From positions 1-37,338 of the forward strand of contig DVLQ01000157.1 of the NCBI GenBank assembly GCA_018715395.1: a stretch of 37,338 nucleotides of DNA, in the 5' to 3' direction. The notes beneath the pieces are model-generated. The model did no database searches and was not told where the DNA came from. It worked only from the letters and a program-made list of their open reading frames with translations. Both the position numbers and the translations under genes were made by a program. The stretch is from Candidatus Coprocola pullicola. GTDB lineage: Bacteria; Bacillota; Clostridia; Lachnospirales; Anaerotignaceae. Of this stretch, positions 5,801 to 14,773 are shown piece after piece; position 1 is the first letter of the stretch; each line of letters begins with the position of its first letter.

Positions 5801-6643
5801 ATGAAAAAGAGAATTTTAGGGCTTTGTATGGCTGCTATTATGACAGTAGCTATGTCTGCTTGCAGCAGTAATACACAAACAACGCAACAACCCGTTGAAA
5901 ATACAGAAGAAACAACTCAAACTGAACAAGGCGATACTGCCTTAAGCTATGATAAAATTGTAGTAGGTTTAGACGATACTTTTGCACCTCTTGGTTTTCG
6001 AGATGAAGAAGGCAACTTACAAGGCGTTGATGTAGAATTGATGGAGGCAGCCAGCGAAATCATAGGAATTCCTTTTGAATTGCAGCCCATTGACTGGTCT
6101 ATGAAAGAAACAGAACTTGCAAACAAAAATATTGACCTTATTTGGAATGGTTACACCATTACAGAAGAAAGAAAAGAAAAAGTAGCTTTTTCACAACCCT
6201 ATTTAAACAACAGACAAGTAGTTGTGACAATGGCTGATTCTGATATTAACACATTAGCCGACTTAGCCGGAAAAACAGTAGCCGCACAGGCAGAATCCAG
6301 CGCTGTTGACGCTATCAATTCTAAGCCTGAAATTGCAGAAACATTTGCTGATTTAGGAGAATTTGAAACAAACGACCAATGTCTTATAGACTTAGAGGCA
6401 GGCAGAACAGACGCTGTTGTGGCAGATGAAGTTATTATTCGCTATTATGTTTCCAAAAAAGGCGCAGAAAATTATAAAATATTAGAAGAAGACTTTGGTA
6501 CAGAACAATATGCCGTTGGAGTTCGTCAAGAAGATACGGCTCTTTTAGAAGCAGTCAATGCAGCATTAGATACACTCAAAGAAAATGGCACTACAAAAAC
6601 CATTTCTGAAAAATGGTTTGGTTCTGATATCATTATGGAATAA
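5801..6643 (+). CDS. Amino-acid ABC transporter substrate-binding lipoprotein (family 3)
   Basis: This 280-residue lipoprotein captures a polar amino acid (cystine, glutamine or similar; substrate not readable) for the permease and ATPase encoded next. The leader MKKRILGLCMAAIMTVAMSAC ends in a lipobox with Cys21, followed by a Ser/Thr/Gln linker. The periplasmic-binding fold runs from about residue 50 (KIVVGLDDTFAPLGFRDEEG) with family-3 landmarks GVDVELMEAASEIIG, DLIWNGYTITEERKEKVAFSQPY and the C-terminal TISEKWFG. I chose ATG 5801 because of its GGGAGG site and the clean lipoprotein signal; an upstream ATG at 5780 has none. It is the first gene of a three-gene operon, 12 bp before the permease. 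Confidence 0.92.
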   Translation: MKKRILGLCMAAIMTVAMSACSSNTQTTQQPVENTEETTQTEQGDTALSYDKIVVGLDDTFAPLGFRDEEGNLQGVDVELMEAASEIIGIPFELQPIDWSMKETELANKNIDLIWNGYTITEERKEKVAFSQPYLNNRQVVVTMADSDINTLADLAGKTVAAQAESSAVDAINSKPEIAETFADLGEFETNDQCLIDLEAGRTDAVVADEVIIRYYVSKKGAENYKILEEDFGTEQYAVGVRQEDTALLEAVNAALDTLKENGTTKTISEKWFGSDIIME

Positions 6644-6655
6644 TGAGGTGCAGTC

Positions 6656-7303
6656 ATGTTAGGAGCTTTGCTTGGCTATATTGTAGAAGTATCCAGAGGA
6701 TTGGGCGTCACACTCAGCGTATTTTTTATGACGCTTGCCATTTCTCTTCCTCTCGGTATCATTGTTGCAGTTTGTCGTCTATCCAAAAATAAAATTATTT
6801 GCAATGCTGCAAAGTTTTACATATGGGTGTTGCGCGGCACCCCTCTTATGCTTCAAATTGCTCTTGTATTTTTTGGTCTACCTTCTATCGGTATTACATT
6901 TGACAGGCTTCCGGCCGCCTATATGGCTTGCGGCTTAAACTATGCCGCTTACTTTGGAGAAATATTTCGCTCCGGAATACAATCCATTGAAAGAGGGCAA
7001 AGAGAAGCGGCAAATATACTGGGATTTCAAACAATACAATTCTACCGTTTTATACTATTGCCTCAAGCAATCAAAAGAACTCTTCCGGCTATAGGCAATG
7101 AAGTGATTACATTAGTAAAAGATACTTCTCTTGTATATGTTGTGGCAGTAAATGATATTTTGCGTGTAGCAAAAGGCGCAGGCGGCAGAGATGCTAACAC
7201 ACTGTTAGCATATGTAGCAGCCGGTATATTATATTTAGCAATGACTTACATCATTACAAAATTATTTGAAGTAATTGAAAAGAAAGTACAATATGAGGAG
7301 TAG
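6656..7303 (+). CDS. Amino-acid ABC transporter permease
   Basis: This 215-residue inner-membrane protein of the His/Glu/Gln permease type has about five transmembrane segments (around 17-40, 52-75, 85-105, 145-170, 180-205). The cytoplasmic EAA loop is IERGQREAANILGF at residues 111-124, which docks the ATPase. RGTPLMLQI at 60-68 is the family hallmark in the second segment. It starts 12 bp after the binding protein and ends 6 bp before the ATPase, so the three are cotranscribed. A single permease means it should act as a homodimer. Confidence 0.93.
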   Translation: MLGALLGYIVEVSRGLGVTLSVFFMTLAISLPLGIIVAVCRLSKNKIICNAAKFYIWVLRGTPLMLQIALVFFGLPSIGITFDRLPAAYMACGLNYAAYFGEIFRSGIQSIERGQREAANILGFQTIQFYRFILLPQAIKRTLPAIGNEVITLVKDTSLVYVVAVNDILRVAKGAGGRDANTLLAYVAAGILYLAMTYIITKLFEVIEKKVQYEE

Positions 7304-7309
7304 AAAACT

Positions 7310-8029
7310 ATGCTTTTAAGAGCCGAAGGTCTTTATAAAGCCTTTGATAATATAACAGTATTAAATGACATTACATTTCATGTAAATCCTGGAGAAGTGG
7401 TCAGTATTGTTGGAAAAAGCGGCGCCGGAAAAACAACTGTTTTACGCTGTATTACAGGACTTGAAAAATGCGATAAAGGCGTTATTGAAATCAATGGAAA
7501 ATACATTTGCTCTATGGAAAACAACACTATTAAAAGAGCGTCAAAGCAACAACTCTATGAAGTAAGAAAAGATTTGGGAATGGTGTTTCAAAACTATCAT
7601 TTATTTCCTCATCTGACTGTTGCAGAAAATGTGACGTTGGCATTGACAGAGGTTTACAAAATGCCTAAATCAGAAGCCCTGCAAAAAGCAAAAGCTATGT
7701 TGACACAGCTTGACATGGGCGATAAACTGGACCAAAAACCATTTTCATTATCCGGTGGTCAAAAACAACGTGTCGCCATTGCCAGAAGCTGTGTGACTAA
7801 CCCTAAACTCCTTTGCTTTGATGAACCTACTGCGGCATTGGACTCCGCTCTTGTACTGGATATTATAAAAATTATCAGAAACCTTGCAAAAGAAGGTATG
7901 GGAATATTGATTATCAGCCATGATGAGAAGTTTGTAAGAGATGTTTCTGATAGAATACTGTTTATGGTATCAGGAAAAATTACAGAAGAGCTGACTGCCG
8001 CAGAATATGCAAAGCGTATACGTGACTAA
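7310..8029 (+). CDS. Amino-acid ABC transporter ATP-binding protein (GlnQ/HisP type)
   Basis: This 239-residue ATPase powers the importer. Walker A is GKSGAGKT at 35-42, the Q-loop is MVFQNYHLF with Gln94, the signature is LSGGQ at 147-151, Walker B is LLCFDEP around 167-173, and the switch histidine is His204 in IISHD. Residues 65-88 carry a slightly longer insertion than usual before the Q-loop. It is the last gene of the operon and is followed by a terminator at 8064-8099. Confidence 0.95.
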   Translation: MLLRAEGLYKAFDNITVLNDITFHVNPGEVVSIVGKSGAGKTTVLRCITGLEKCDKGVIEINGKYICSMENNTIKRASKQQLYEVRKDLGMVFQNYHLFPHLTVAENVTLALTEVYKMPKSEALQKAKAMLTQLDMGDKLDQKPFSLSGGQKQRVAIARSCVTNPKLLCFDEPTAALDSALVLDIIKIIRNLAKEGMGILIISHDEKFVRDVSDRILFMVSGKITEELTAAEYAKRIRD

Positions 8030-8063
8030 TGTTTCATTATACATTTATTAAAATAAAATTTTT

Positions 8064-8099
8064 AAAAACAACCATCTGCTAAACAGGTGGTTGTTTTTA
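8064..8099 (+). terminator. Terminator of the amino-acid ABC operon
   Basis: AACAACCATCTG (8067-8078) pairs with CAGGTGGTTGTT (8084-8095) through one wobble, with a run of T behind it. An A-run in front makes it potentially bidirectional. It lies 35 bp after the ATPase stop. Confidence 0.85.
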
Positions 8100-8240
8100 T
8101 GCAGGTATAGTCCTTCATTTCTTGCTTATCTGTAAACGCATAACCTAAGTCTACCAGCCACTTCTTTGTTATCTGCTATGTTTAAAATAGTTTTTCGATT
8201 TTGGTGTCAGTTGTTCTGCAAGTAATTGATTGAATTTGGA
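8098..8240 (-). repeat. Right-end fragment of an IS200-like element
   Basis: This stretch aligns by eye with 24,228-24,360, the right-end side of the IS200-like remnant further along, in the same orientation (GTAAACGCAT, then a run around CTGCTATGTTTAAAA). No transposase sequence adjoins it on the expected side, so it is a stranded end. Confidence 0.5.
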
Positions 8241-8389
8241 AAAGCCTTTCATAAACAACGAGAAATCAATATCAAATTATATAAAAAATAGGAAGTATAA
8301 TAGTTCTTTTTTTACTATATTATTATATATTTCAAAAAATTAAGCCACAATAATTTTATTTTCTTGTGACTTATTGTATCAAGAAAGCA

Positions 8390-8870
8390 ACGCATTAGAG
8401 GCGTAGTTGAAAAAACTATCCGCATTGGGGCAGAAGTAAAAACTCCTTTTCACTATAATAGCATTGCGGTTTACCAACTGCAAAAAATAGTAAAAAGGAA
8501 ATCTGTATATAGTAATTATGAATATACACAGTTTATTGTACACAAAATGGAATGGTAAATATCATATTGTATTTACATCCAAATACAGAAAAGTATTTTA
8601 TTACCCAAAAAAGAAAGCAATTAGAGAAATATTGACAAAATGATGTAAATGGTGATATGAAAGGCAGGAACTGTTTGTATCATGTAAATAGACCAATAGA
8701 AAGACCGCCTAAAATAAGTATATCAAGTTTTATGGGACATTGGAAAGGAAAAATGTTGATGAACAATGAGTTGAAGTACAAATATAGAACAAAGAATTTT
8801 GTTATAAAGGCTACTATGTTAATGCCTCAGGAACAATAGAGATAAAATATCTGAATATATAGCGAAAATC
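8390..8870 (+). pseudogene. tnpA: Decayed IS200/IS605-type element with tnpA pseudogene
   Basis: A subterminal hairpin ACGC-attagag-GCGT at 8390-8404 and the stretch TTTTCACTATAATAG at 8447-8461, followed by CCAACTGCAAAAAATAG, match the left end of the remnant at 24.8 kb. The transposase starts at ATG 8518 and reads WNGKYHIVFTSKYRKVFYY, the typical TnpA N-terminus, but stops at 8643. The rest continues in other frames to about 8870: PPKISISSFMGHWKGKM, then LKYKYRTKNF, then GYYVNASGTIE. The HUH catalytic HxH region is lost in the gap (VNRPIER). It is non-functional. Confidence 0.75.
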
Positions 8871-9107
8871 ATATATTATAGTATCTTTAACAATATTTTT
8901 GCAAAATATTTTCTTTTGGCTATACAATCTCTTTCACAAATTCTTTTGAAACCTTTTATTTTGATACATCTATAGCAATCTTTTTCTATATTTGCATTCC
9001 ATCTTTATTCTATAAAAATACTTATTCTATTAAAAAATGAAAAATATCTTCCTACAATAATGATACTTTTTATGTTTAAAACCAACGCTTCTATTTTCTC
9101 ACCACAT
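8871..9107. other. AT-rich spacer
   Basis: Nothing recognisable lies between the IS remnant and the terminator of the Hsp20 gene. Open frames here are short, low in complexity and without ribosome sites. Confidence 0.6.
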
Positions 9108-9143
9108 AAAAATACCCCTATGAAAACTCATAGGGGTATTTTT
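9108..9143. terminator. Bidirectional terminator after hsp20
   Basis: AAAAATACCCCTATG pairs perfectly with CATAGGGGTATTTTT across a six-base loop. It lies directly at the stop codon of the Hsp20 gene and works on either strand by its shape. Confidence 0.9.
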
Positions 9144-9598
9144 CAATCTTTAATAAAAATTTTACTCTTTTTATTAGTCTCTTTAAGTTGTTTTTTAGGA
9201 AAAGATAATGTCAAAACGCCTGCTTCGTATTTTGCTTGGATATCTTCCGGTTGCAAGGCATCTCCTACATAGAAATTTCGCTTCATTACGCCTGTGTAAC
9301 GTTCTCTGCGAAGATAAATTCCTTTTTTATCTTTTTCTTCTTCTTCTCTGCTTTTTGCTCCAAAAATACTCAAATATCCGTTTTCTAAATGCAGTTGTAT
9401 TTCCTCTTTTTGAAAGCCTGGCAAATCTATATCTACTTCATAGCCTTCTTCTGTTTCTCTCACATCTGTTCTCATAATTCTTTTTGCCTGTCTGTCATAC
9501 CAAGGATTTTCTTTTCCAAAAAACTCTATATCCATAGGCGTTTCCAAGCTAACTTTATCTTCAAACAAATGATCTCCAAAAATACCATGTTTTATCAT
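9143..9598 (-). CDS. Hsp20/alpha-crystallin small heat-shock protein
   Basis: This 151-residue ATP-independent chaperone holds unfolding proteins. The alpha-crystallin domain covers about residues 42-140: MRTDVRETEEGYEVDIDLPGF, then the L-x-x-G-YLSIFGAKS strand, and the C-terminal GVLTLSFPKK strand (the usual G-V-L-T-L motif). The C-terminal tail is short and has KIFI in place of the canonical I-x-I. I start it at ATG 9598, which has GGGAGA upstream; a TTG eleven codons earlier has no good site. It is a single gene with its own strong promoter; I saw no CIRCE or CtsR box. Confidence 0.93.
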   Translation of the reverse strand: MIKHGIFGDHLFEDKVSLETPMDIEFFGKENPWYDRQAKRIMRTDVRETEEGYEVDIDLPGFQKEEIQLHLENGYLSIFGAKSREEEEKDKKGIYLRRERYTGVMKRNFYVGDALQPEDIQAKYEAGVLTLSFPKKQLKETNKKSKIFIKD

Positions 9599-9677
9599 AA
9601 TTACATCTCCCTTCAAAAAACATTGATTCAACTTATTTTATTTTTATATTATTTATTCTTCTGTTTTTCTTAATTGT

Positions 9678-9706
9678 ACTATAACACTATTAAAATATAC
9701 TGTCAA
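9678..9706 (-). promoter_or_regulatory. Promoter of hsp20
   Basis: On the minus strand TTGACA (9706-9701) is separated by exactly 17 bp from TATAGT (9683-9678). It lies about 80 bp upstream of the start codon. The near-consensus boxes suggest housekeeping sigma factor control. Confidence 0.85.
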
Positions 9707-9822
9707 CAAAAGGAAATTTATTTTTTTGATTTTATAGCTAACAATAAAAATATTTCTCTTAAACTGATATAAAATATACCTATTCTTTTTTTATAAAATT
9801 ATACTAAAAACGGCATATTATT

Positions 9823-10548
9823 TTAATCATTTCTTCTTGTAGCAATATCTACAAATTTAAAATATTCCGGATGATGACGCGACTGTGTATACTCAAATAG
9901 AATTCCTTCACTATTATACGTAAAACTACTTACTACTGCAAGACAATTATATTCTTCTAAATTAATATATTGCATGTCAATTTGATTCATTTTTTCTACT
10001 GTCATAATCCTTTTACTGGTTACAATGGTAATACCTAATGTATTTTCAATATACTCATATATGGAATTTTGCGCAATCTCTCTTGAAAGTTGAGGCATTA
10101 ACTCCTTTAAAAAATAATTATGATTTACAATCAAAGGCTTTTTATCAAAATAATGTATTCTTTGTATATATATCAGTTCTGTCCCCTCTTGAAAGCCTGT
10201 TTTTTTCTCTAATTTTTTATTGGCTTGGATAAATTCAAAATGAACTACCTTTGTAAAATATTTCTGATGATTTCGAATAGCAGATTCTTTAAAGGATTCT
10301 ATTTTGCCCATTTTAAATGTTGACTGCTCTACAGGCTGAAAAATATTTAAAACACCTTTGCCCTGAATACTTTGGACATATCCTTCTTTTACCAACTCGG
10401 AAATAGCCCTTCTAACCGTATTTCTTGAACAACTATATTCTAAAACAAGCGTATTTTCTGAAGGCAAAAATTGCTGAAAATGATATTCTTCTGTTTCTAT
10501 TTTTCGTTTTAAATCTTTATAAATTACGTCATACTTTACTTTAGGCAT
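9823..10548 (-). CDS. treR: Trehalose operon repressor (GntR/HutC family)
   Basis: This 241-residue repressor most likely senses trehalose-6-phosphate and controls the divergent treP-treC. Residues 1-68 form the winged helix-turn-helix (LPSENTLVLEYSCSRNTVRRAISELVKEGYVQSIQGKG), the GntR consensus. Residues about 90-235 are the UTRA effector domain (GTELIYIQRIHYFDKKPLIVNHNYF, and FEYTQSRHHPEYFKF at the end). The assignment as TreR rests on family plus position beside trehalose genes. It is transcribed away from treP across 239 bp holding three operator-like palindromes, one of them just upstream of its own start, so it is probably autoregulated. Confidence 0.9.
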   Translation of the reverse strand: MPKVKYDVIYKDLKRKIETEEYHFQQFLPSENTLVLEYSCSRNTVRRAISELVKEGYVQSIQGKGVLNIFQPVEQSTFKMGKIESFKESAIRNHQKYFTKVVHFEFIQANKKLEKKTGFQEGTELIYIQRIHYFDKKPLIVNHNYFLKELMPQLSREIAQNSIYEYIENTLGITIVTSKRIMTVEKMNQIDMQYINLEEYNCLAVVSSFTYNSEGILFEYTQSRHHPEYFKFVDIATRRND

Positions 10549-10572
10549 TTGTCAAACATCTCCTATATACAA

Positions 10573-10760
10573 CTTGTTTAAACATTTTTTTCATTTTATA
10601 CTATTTTTACCAATACTGTCAATGATCATTACAAAATAGAAATTTTAATGTACAAAAATCACATTCTATTTATATTTATAATTACCAAAAATGAAAAAGT
10701 GACACAAAATTACATTGACTTGTTTAAACATGTTTGCTATGATTATCTTGTTCAAACAAG
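10573..10760. promoter_or_regulatory. Divergent tre promoters with three TreR-type operators
   Basis: For treP, TTGACT (10715-10720), a 17-bp spacer and TATGAT (10738-10743). For treR on the minus strand, TTGACA (10622-10617), a 16-bp spacer and TATAAA (10600-10595). Palindromic CTTGTTTAAACAAG-like sites occur at 10573-10586, 10719-10732 (filling the treP spacer) and 10747-10760 (at the likely transcription start). The placement predicts repression by steric block of both promoters. Confidence 0.8.
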
Positions 10761-10787
10761 TCCGATTTAGAAATGGAGGAAGGGAAA

Positions 10788-12758
10788 ATGTCAAAGTATG
10801 AAAATGATGTAAAACAACTCTTGACACTCATCGGTGGAAAAGAAAACATAGACGCTGTTTCTCATTGTATGACACGAATGAGATTTGTATTAAATGACCC
10901 TTCAAAAGCAAACGAAAAGGAAATTGCAAAAATTCCTTCTGTAAAGGGTACATTTACACAAGCAGGACAGTATCAAGTGATTATAGGAAATGATGTTTCT
11001 GTATTTTATAACGAATTTACAAACTATGCCGGTATAGAAGGTGTAAGTAAAGATGCAGTAAAAAACGCCGCGCAAACAAACCAAAATATTGCTCAGAGAA
11101 TTATGGGCGCTCTTGGTGAAATTTTTGCCCCTATCATTCCTGCATTGATATGTGGCGGTTTGATACTTGGTTTTAGAAATATTATTGGTGAAATCTACTT
11201 TTTTAACAATGGAACTGCTACTTTAACACAGTTATATCCATTTTGGATGGGAGTTTATAACTTCTTATGGATTATTGGAGAGGCAATATTCCACTTACTG
11301 CCTGTAGGCATTGTATGGTCTATTACCAAAAAAATGGGAACAACACAAATACTTGGTATTGTTCTTGGCTTGACATTGGTATCTCCACAGCTTTTAAACG
11401 GTTTTGCAGTATCCTCTACATCTGTATCTGATATTCCAAAATGGGACTTTGGTTTTATACAAATAGATATGATTGGTTACCAAGGTCAAGTCATTGCGGC
11501 TATGATGGCCGGTTTTGTACTGGTGTATCTTGAAAAATTTTTCAAAAAACATTGTCCGGAAGTCATTAGTATGATTGTTGTGCCATTTTGTTCTTTAGTA
11601 CCGGCAGTTATCATTGCCCATACCATTGTAGGTCCTATCGGCTGGTCTATTGGCAATTTTATAGGAGATATTGTATACTCTGGATTAACTTCAAACATTA
11701 GAATTCTTTTTGCTGCAATATTCGGTTTTGTTTATGCTCCAATTGTCATGACAGGTCTGCACCATATGACAAATGCTATTGACACACAGCTTGTTACACT
11801 TTATGGAGGCACAATGCTCTGGCCTATGATTGCTTTAAGCAACATTGCACAAGGGTCTGCCGTATTGGCTATGATTGTATTACAAAAGAAAAATGAACGT
11901 GCAGAACAAATCAATGTACCGGCTTGTATCTCCTGTTATCTTGGCGTAACAGAGCCCGCTCTTTTCGGCGTCAATTTAAAATACATTTTTCCTCTCATAT
12001 GCGGTATGATTGGTTCTGCCATAGCGGCAGTCATCTCTATTGGTTTTGGCGTAGAAGCCGTTAGCATTGGTGTGGGAGGACTTCCCGGTATTCTTTCTAT
12101 TTTTTCTCAATACTGGGGTAAATTCCTTTTGGCTATGGCAGCAGCCATTATAGTACCTTTTGTGTTAACAATTGTTGTTGGAAAGAAAAAATTGCCTGTA
12201 TCTGAAATTCTGGGAGAAGCCAAAGAAAAAACGGTTAAAGAACAAACCGATTTTGTAGAAACCCTTTCAGAAAATGTACAGCAAAAAGAAGAAAGTATTG
12301 CCGACGTACATGAATTATGCGCTATTTTAAGCGGTCAAGTCATTTCGATTGAAGAAGTAGAAGACGACGTATTTTCACAAAAAATTATGGGAGACGGCAT
12401 TGCCTTTGAGCCTTCAGATGAAATAGTGGTAGCTCCTTGCGACGCTACAATCAGCGTTGTTATGGACGACAGTAAGCATGCTTGTGGTATGACTCTTTCA
12501 AATGGTATGGAAATATTGATACACATTGGCATTAATACTGTTCATATGAATGGAGATGGATTTGAAGCCTTTGTAAAAGCCGGAGATAAAGTAAAACGTG
12601 GTCAACCGCTGATTCAATTTTCAAAAGAAAAAATTGCAAAATCCGGTTATAGTGATACTACAATGCTGATTGTCACTGAAATGGGTAACGCAAAAGAACT
12701 CCAGTTTCATACAAACATAAATGCTCAAGCAGGCAAAACAGTTGTTGCAGAATTTTAA
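10788..12758 (+). CDS. treP: Trehalose PTS transporter, fused EIIBCA
   Basis: This 656-residue permease takes up trehalose and phosphorylates it to trehalose-6-phosphate. The EIIB domain (1-80) has the phosphocysteine Cys27 in the SHCMTRMRF motif. The EIIC membrane domain runs from about 105 to 465 with the characteristic GLHHMTNAIDTQL and ISCYLGVTEPALFGVNLKY loops. A complete EIIA(Glc)-like domain follows (about 515-656) with both active-site histidines, in SKHACG and EILIHIGINTVHMNG. Many TreP/TreB proteins lack this EIIA and borrow one, so this transporter needs only HPr. I chose ATG 10788 because GGAGGAAGGG precedes it; ATG 10773 would overlap that site. It is first in the treP-treC operon. 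Confidence 0.93.
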   Translation: MSKYENDVKQLLTLIGGKENIDAVSHCMTRMRFVLNDPSKANEKEIAKIPSVKGTFTQAGQYQVIIGNDVSVFYNEFTNYAGIEGVSKDAVKNAAQTNQNIAQRIMGALGEIFAPIIPALICGGLILGFRNIIGEIYFFNNGTATLTQLYPFWMGVYNFLWIIGEAIFHLLPVGIVWSITKKMGTTQILGIVLGLTLVSPQLLNGFAVSSTSVSDIPKWDFGFIQIDMIGYQGQVIAAMMAGFVLVYLEKFFKKHCPEVISMIVVPFCSLVPAVIIAHTIVGPIGWSIGNFIGDIVYSGLTSNIRILFAAIFGFVYAPIVMTGLHHMTNAIDTQLVTLYGGTMLWPMIALSNIAQGSAVLAMIVLQKKNERAEQINVPACISCYLGVTEPALFGVNLKYIFPLICGMIGSAIAAVISIGFGVEAVSIGVGGLPGILSIFSQYWGKFLLAMAAAIIVPFVLTIVVGKKKLPVSEILGEAKEKTVKEQTDFVETLSENVQQKEESIADVHELCAILSGQVISIEEVEDDVFSQKIMGDGIAFEPSDEIVVAPCDATISVVMDDSKHACGMTLSNGMEILIHIGINTVHMNGDGFEAFVKAGDKVKRGQPLIQFSKEKIAKSGYSDTTMLIVTEMGNAKELQFHTNINAQAGKTVVAEF

Positions 12759-12782
12759 TTTTAAAAAAGGAGGGGTTTTGTT

Positions 12783-14426
12783 ATGGCAGACTTTAAAAAA
12801 AGCACCGTTTATCAAATTTATCCAAAATCCTTTTATGATACCAACGATGATGGTATTGGGGATTTAAAAGGAGTAACTGCAAAGCTGGATTACATCAAAG
12901 ATTTAGGTGTAGACTATATATGGCTGACTCCCTTTTTTGTATCTCCACAAAACGATAATGGATATGATGTAGAAGATTACTATCATATTGATAAAAGATA
13001 TGGTACTATGCAAGATTTTGAAGAATTGGCACAAGAAGCACAAAAAAGAGGAATTCGACTTATGTTGGATATGGTTTTTAACCATACTTCCACAAAACAT
13101 CAGTGGTTTCAAAAAGCTCTTTCGGGAGATGAAAAATATAAAAATTATTATATATTCAAAAAAGGAAAAAAAGCCGGCGTTCCTCCTACCAACTGGGAAA
13201 GCAAATTTGGCGGAAATGCTTGGGAATATGTTGAAAAATTTGACGAATATTATTTGCACCTTTTCGATGTAACACAGGCTGATTTAAACTGGGATAATGA
13301 AGAAGTAAGAAAGGAAATGCAAAAAATTATAAAATTTTGGATGAAAAAAGGAGTAAAGGGATTTCGTTTTGATGTGGTAAATCTCATTAGTAAAGGAGCC
13401 TTTGAAGACGACTATCAAGGTGATGGCAGACGCTTTTATACAGATGGTCCTAACATACATCGCTATCTTAAAGAACTTCACGAAACTACATTTGGCACTG
13501 ATGCAGAAATTATCACAGTAGGAGAAATGTCCAGCACCTCTATTGAAAACTGTTATGAATATGCCGGAGAAAAAAGCAATGAACTTTCTATGGTTTTTAG
13601 TTTTCATCATCTAAAAGTGGACTTTATGGGAAATGAAAAATGGGTAATGGTTCCTTTTGATTTTCAAAAATTGAAACATATTATATTCCAATGGCAGACA
13701 AAAATGTGTCAGCACAATGCTTGGAATGCTGTTTTTTGGTGTAATCATGACCAACCAAGAGTAGTATCCCGTTTTGGAAATACAGAAAAATACTGGAAAG
13801 AATCCGCAAAAATGCTTGCTACAGTGATACATTGTTTAAGAGGAACTCCTTACATTTATCAGGGAGAAGAAATTGGTATGACAAACGCAAACTTTACCCA
13901 TATTTCACAGTATAAAGATGTAGAAAGCTTAAACCATTTTAAAATATTGCAGCAAAAAGGGCTCTCTGCTGAAAATGCCTATAGTATATTACAAATTCAT
14001 TCCAGAGATAACAGTCGTACGCCAATACAATGGACAGCAGAAAAAAATGCAGGTTTTACAAAAGGTACTCCTTGGATTGAAGTGATCAAAAACTATACGC
14101 ATATCAATGTAGAAAGTCAAATAAATGATGAAAACTCTATATTCAATCATTATAAAAAATTGATACAGCTCCGTAAAGAAAATAATATCATTGCTTATGG
14201 TGATTTTGAAGCATTGGCAGAAAATCACTCCGCCATATTCGCTTACAAAAGAACTTATCAAGGAGAAACATTGCTTGTCATCAACAACTTTTATGGCTAT
14301 GAAGTTACTTGGGATACAGAGATGAATCTTTCACAATATCAATGTATATTAAGTAATTATGCAGAAAGCAAAATTGAAAATATACTAACATTAAGACCAT
14401 ATGAATCCATTGTTTTAAAAAAATAG
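12783..14426 (+). CDS. treC: Alpha,alpha-phosphotrehalase (trehalose-6-phosphate hydrolase, GH13)
   Basis: This 547-residue cytoplasmic enzyme splits trehalose-6-phosphate into glucose and glucose-6-phosphate. All four GH13 regions are present: DMVFNH at 96-101, GFRFDVVN at 193-200 with nucleophile Asp197, VGEMS with acid Glu248, and NHDQPR at 321-326 with Asp323. The start YQIYPKSFYDTNDDGIGDLKG and the QGEEIGMTN segment are typical of TreC and oligo-1,6-glucosidase. Position directly after a trehalose PTS gene (24 bp, AAAGGAGGGG site) decides for TreC. It ends the operon. Confidence 0.95.
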   Translation: MADFKKSTVYQIYPKSFYDTNDDGIGDLKGVTAKLDYIKDLGVDYIWLTPFFVSPQNDNGYDVEDYYHIDKRYGTMQDFEELAQEAQKRGIRLMLDMVFNHTSTKHQWFQKALSGDEKYKNYYIFKKGKKAGVPPTNWESKFGGNAWEYVEKFDEYYLHLFDVTQADLNWDNEEVRKEMQKIIKFWMKKGVKGFRFDVVNLISKGAFEDDYQGDGRRFYTDGPNIHRYLKELHETTFGTDAEIITVGEMSSTSIENCYEYAGEKSNELSMVFSFHHLKVDFMGNEKWVMVPFDFQKLKHIIFQWQTKMCQHNAWNAVFWCNHDQPRVVSRFGNTEKYWKESAKMLATVIHCLRGTPYIYQGEEIGMTNANFTHISQYKDVESLNHFKILQQKGLSAENAYSILQIHSRDNSRTPIQWTAEKNAGFTKGTPWIEVIKNYTHINVESQINDENSIFNHYKKLIQLRKENNIIAYGDFEALAENHSAIFAYKRTYQGETLLVINNFYGYEVTWDTEMNLSQYQCILSNYAESKIENILTLRPYESIVLKK

Positions 14427-14489
14427 TATTATAAAAATATATTAGTCTATATCCAGATAATACATTTGGTATGATCTCTTGAGCCTGTC

Positions 14490-14513
14490 GAAAAAGCCCA
14501 TTGAGGCTTTTTC
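14490..14513. terminator. Terminator after treC
   Basis: A perfect nine-base-pair stem (GAAAAAGCC with GGCTTTTTC) and six-base loop with A- and T-rich arms, 64 bp after the treC stop. Confidence 0.75.
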
Positions 14514-14633
14514 TCCCCATTTCTTACAATCTTTTCTTATACCAAGGCTTTCAAATACGAGCTTTTCATTGGGGGAAATCAATTCTTTGTCCTCTAACCC
14601 CTTCGCCGACGAAAAAAACTTTTTTGAAAGTTT

Positions 14634-14668
14634 AAAGAGATACTATCAATATAGTATCTCTTTTTATA
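14634..14668. terminator. Strong stem-loop, probable bidirectional terminator
   Basis: A perfect 13-bp stem with a CAAT loop, an A-run before and a T-run behind, in the gap between convergent treC and mcp. Confidence 0.75.
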
Positions 14669-14737
14669 AACATTATTTTAAAAATTTTTTCTCACAACAG
14701 TAACCATATTTCTTTTTTAGCCATCCATCTTATCCAT

Positions 14738-14773
14738 AAAAAAGACAGCTATAACAGCCTATATTGCAGTTAT
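14738..14773 (-). terminator. Probable terminator of mcp
   Basis: On the minus strand an imperfect stem (TATAACTGC with GGCTGTTATA) is followed by GCTGTCTTTTTT. It lies about 40 bp past the mcp stop. Confidence 0.6.

Noticed and set aside
14479..14703. 74-codon plus-strand frame after treC
   Set aside because: It translates two terminator-like hairpins, has no ribosome site and no recognisable protein pattern.
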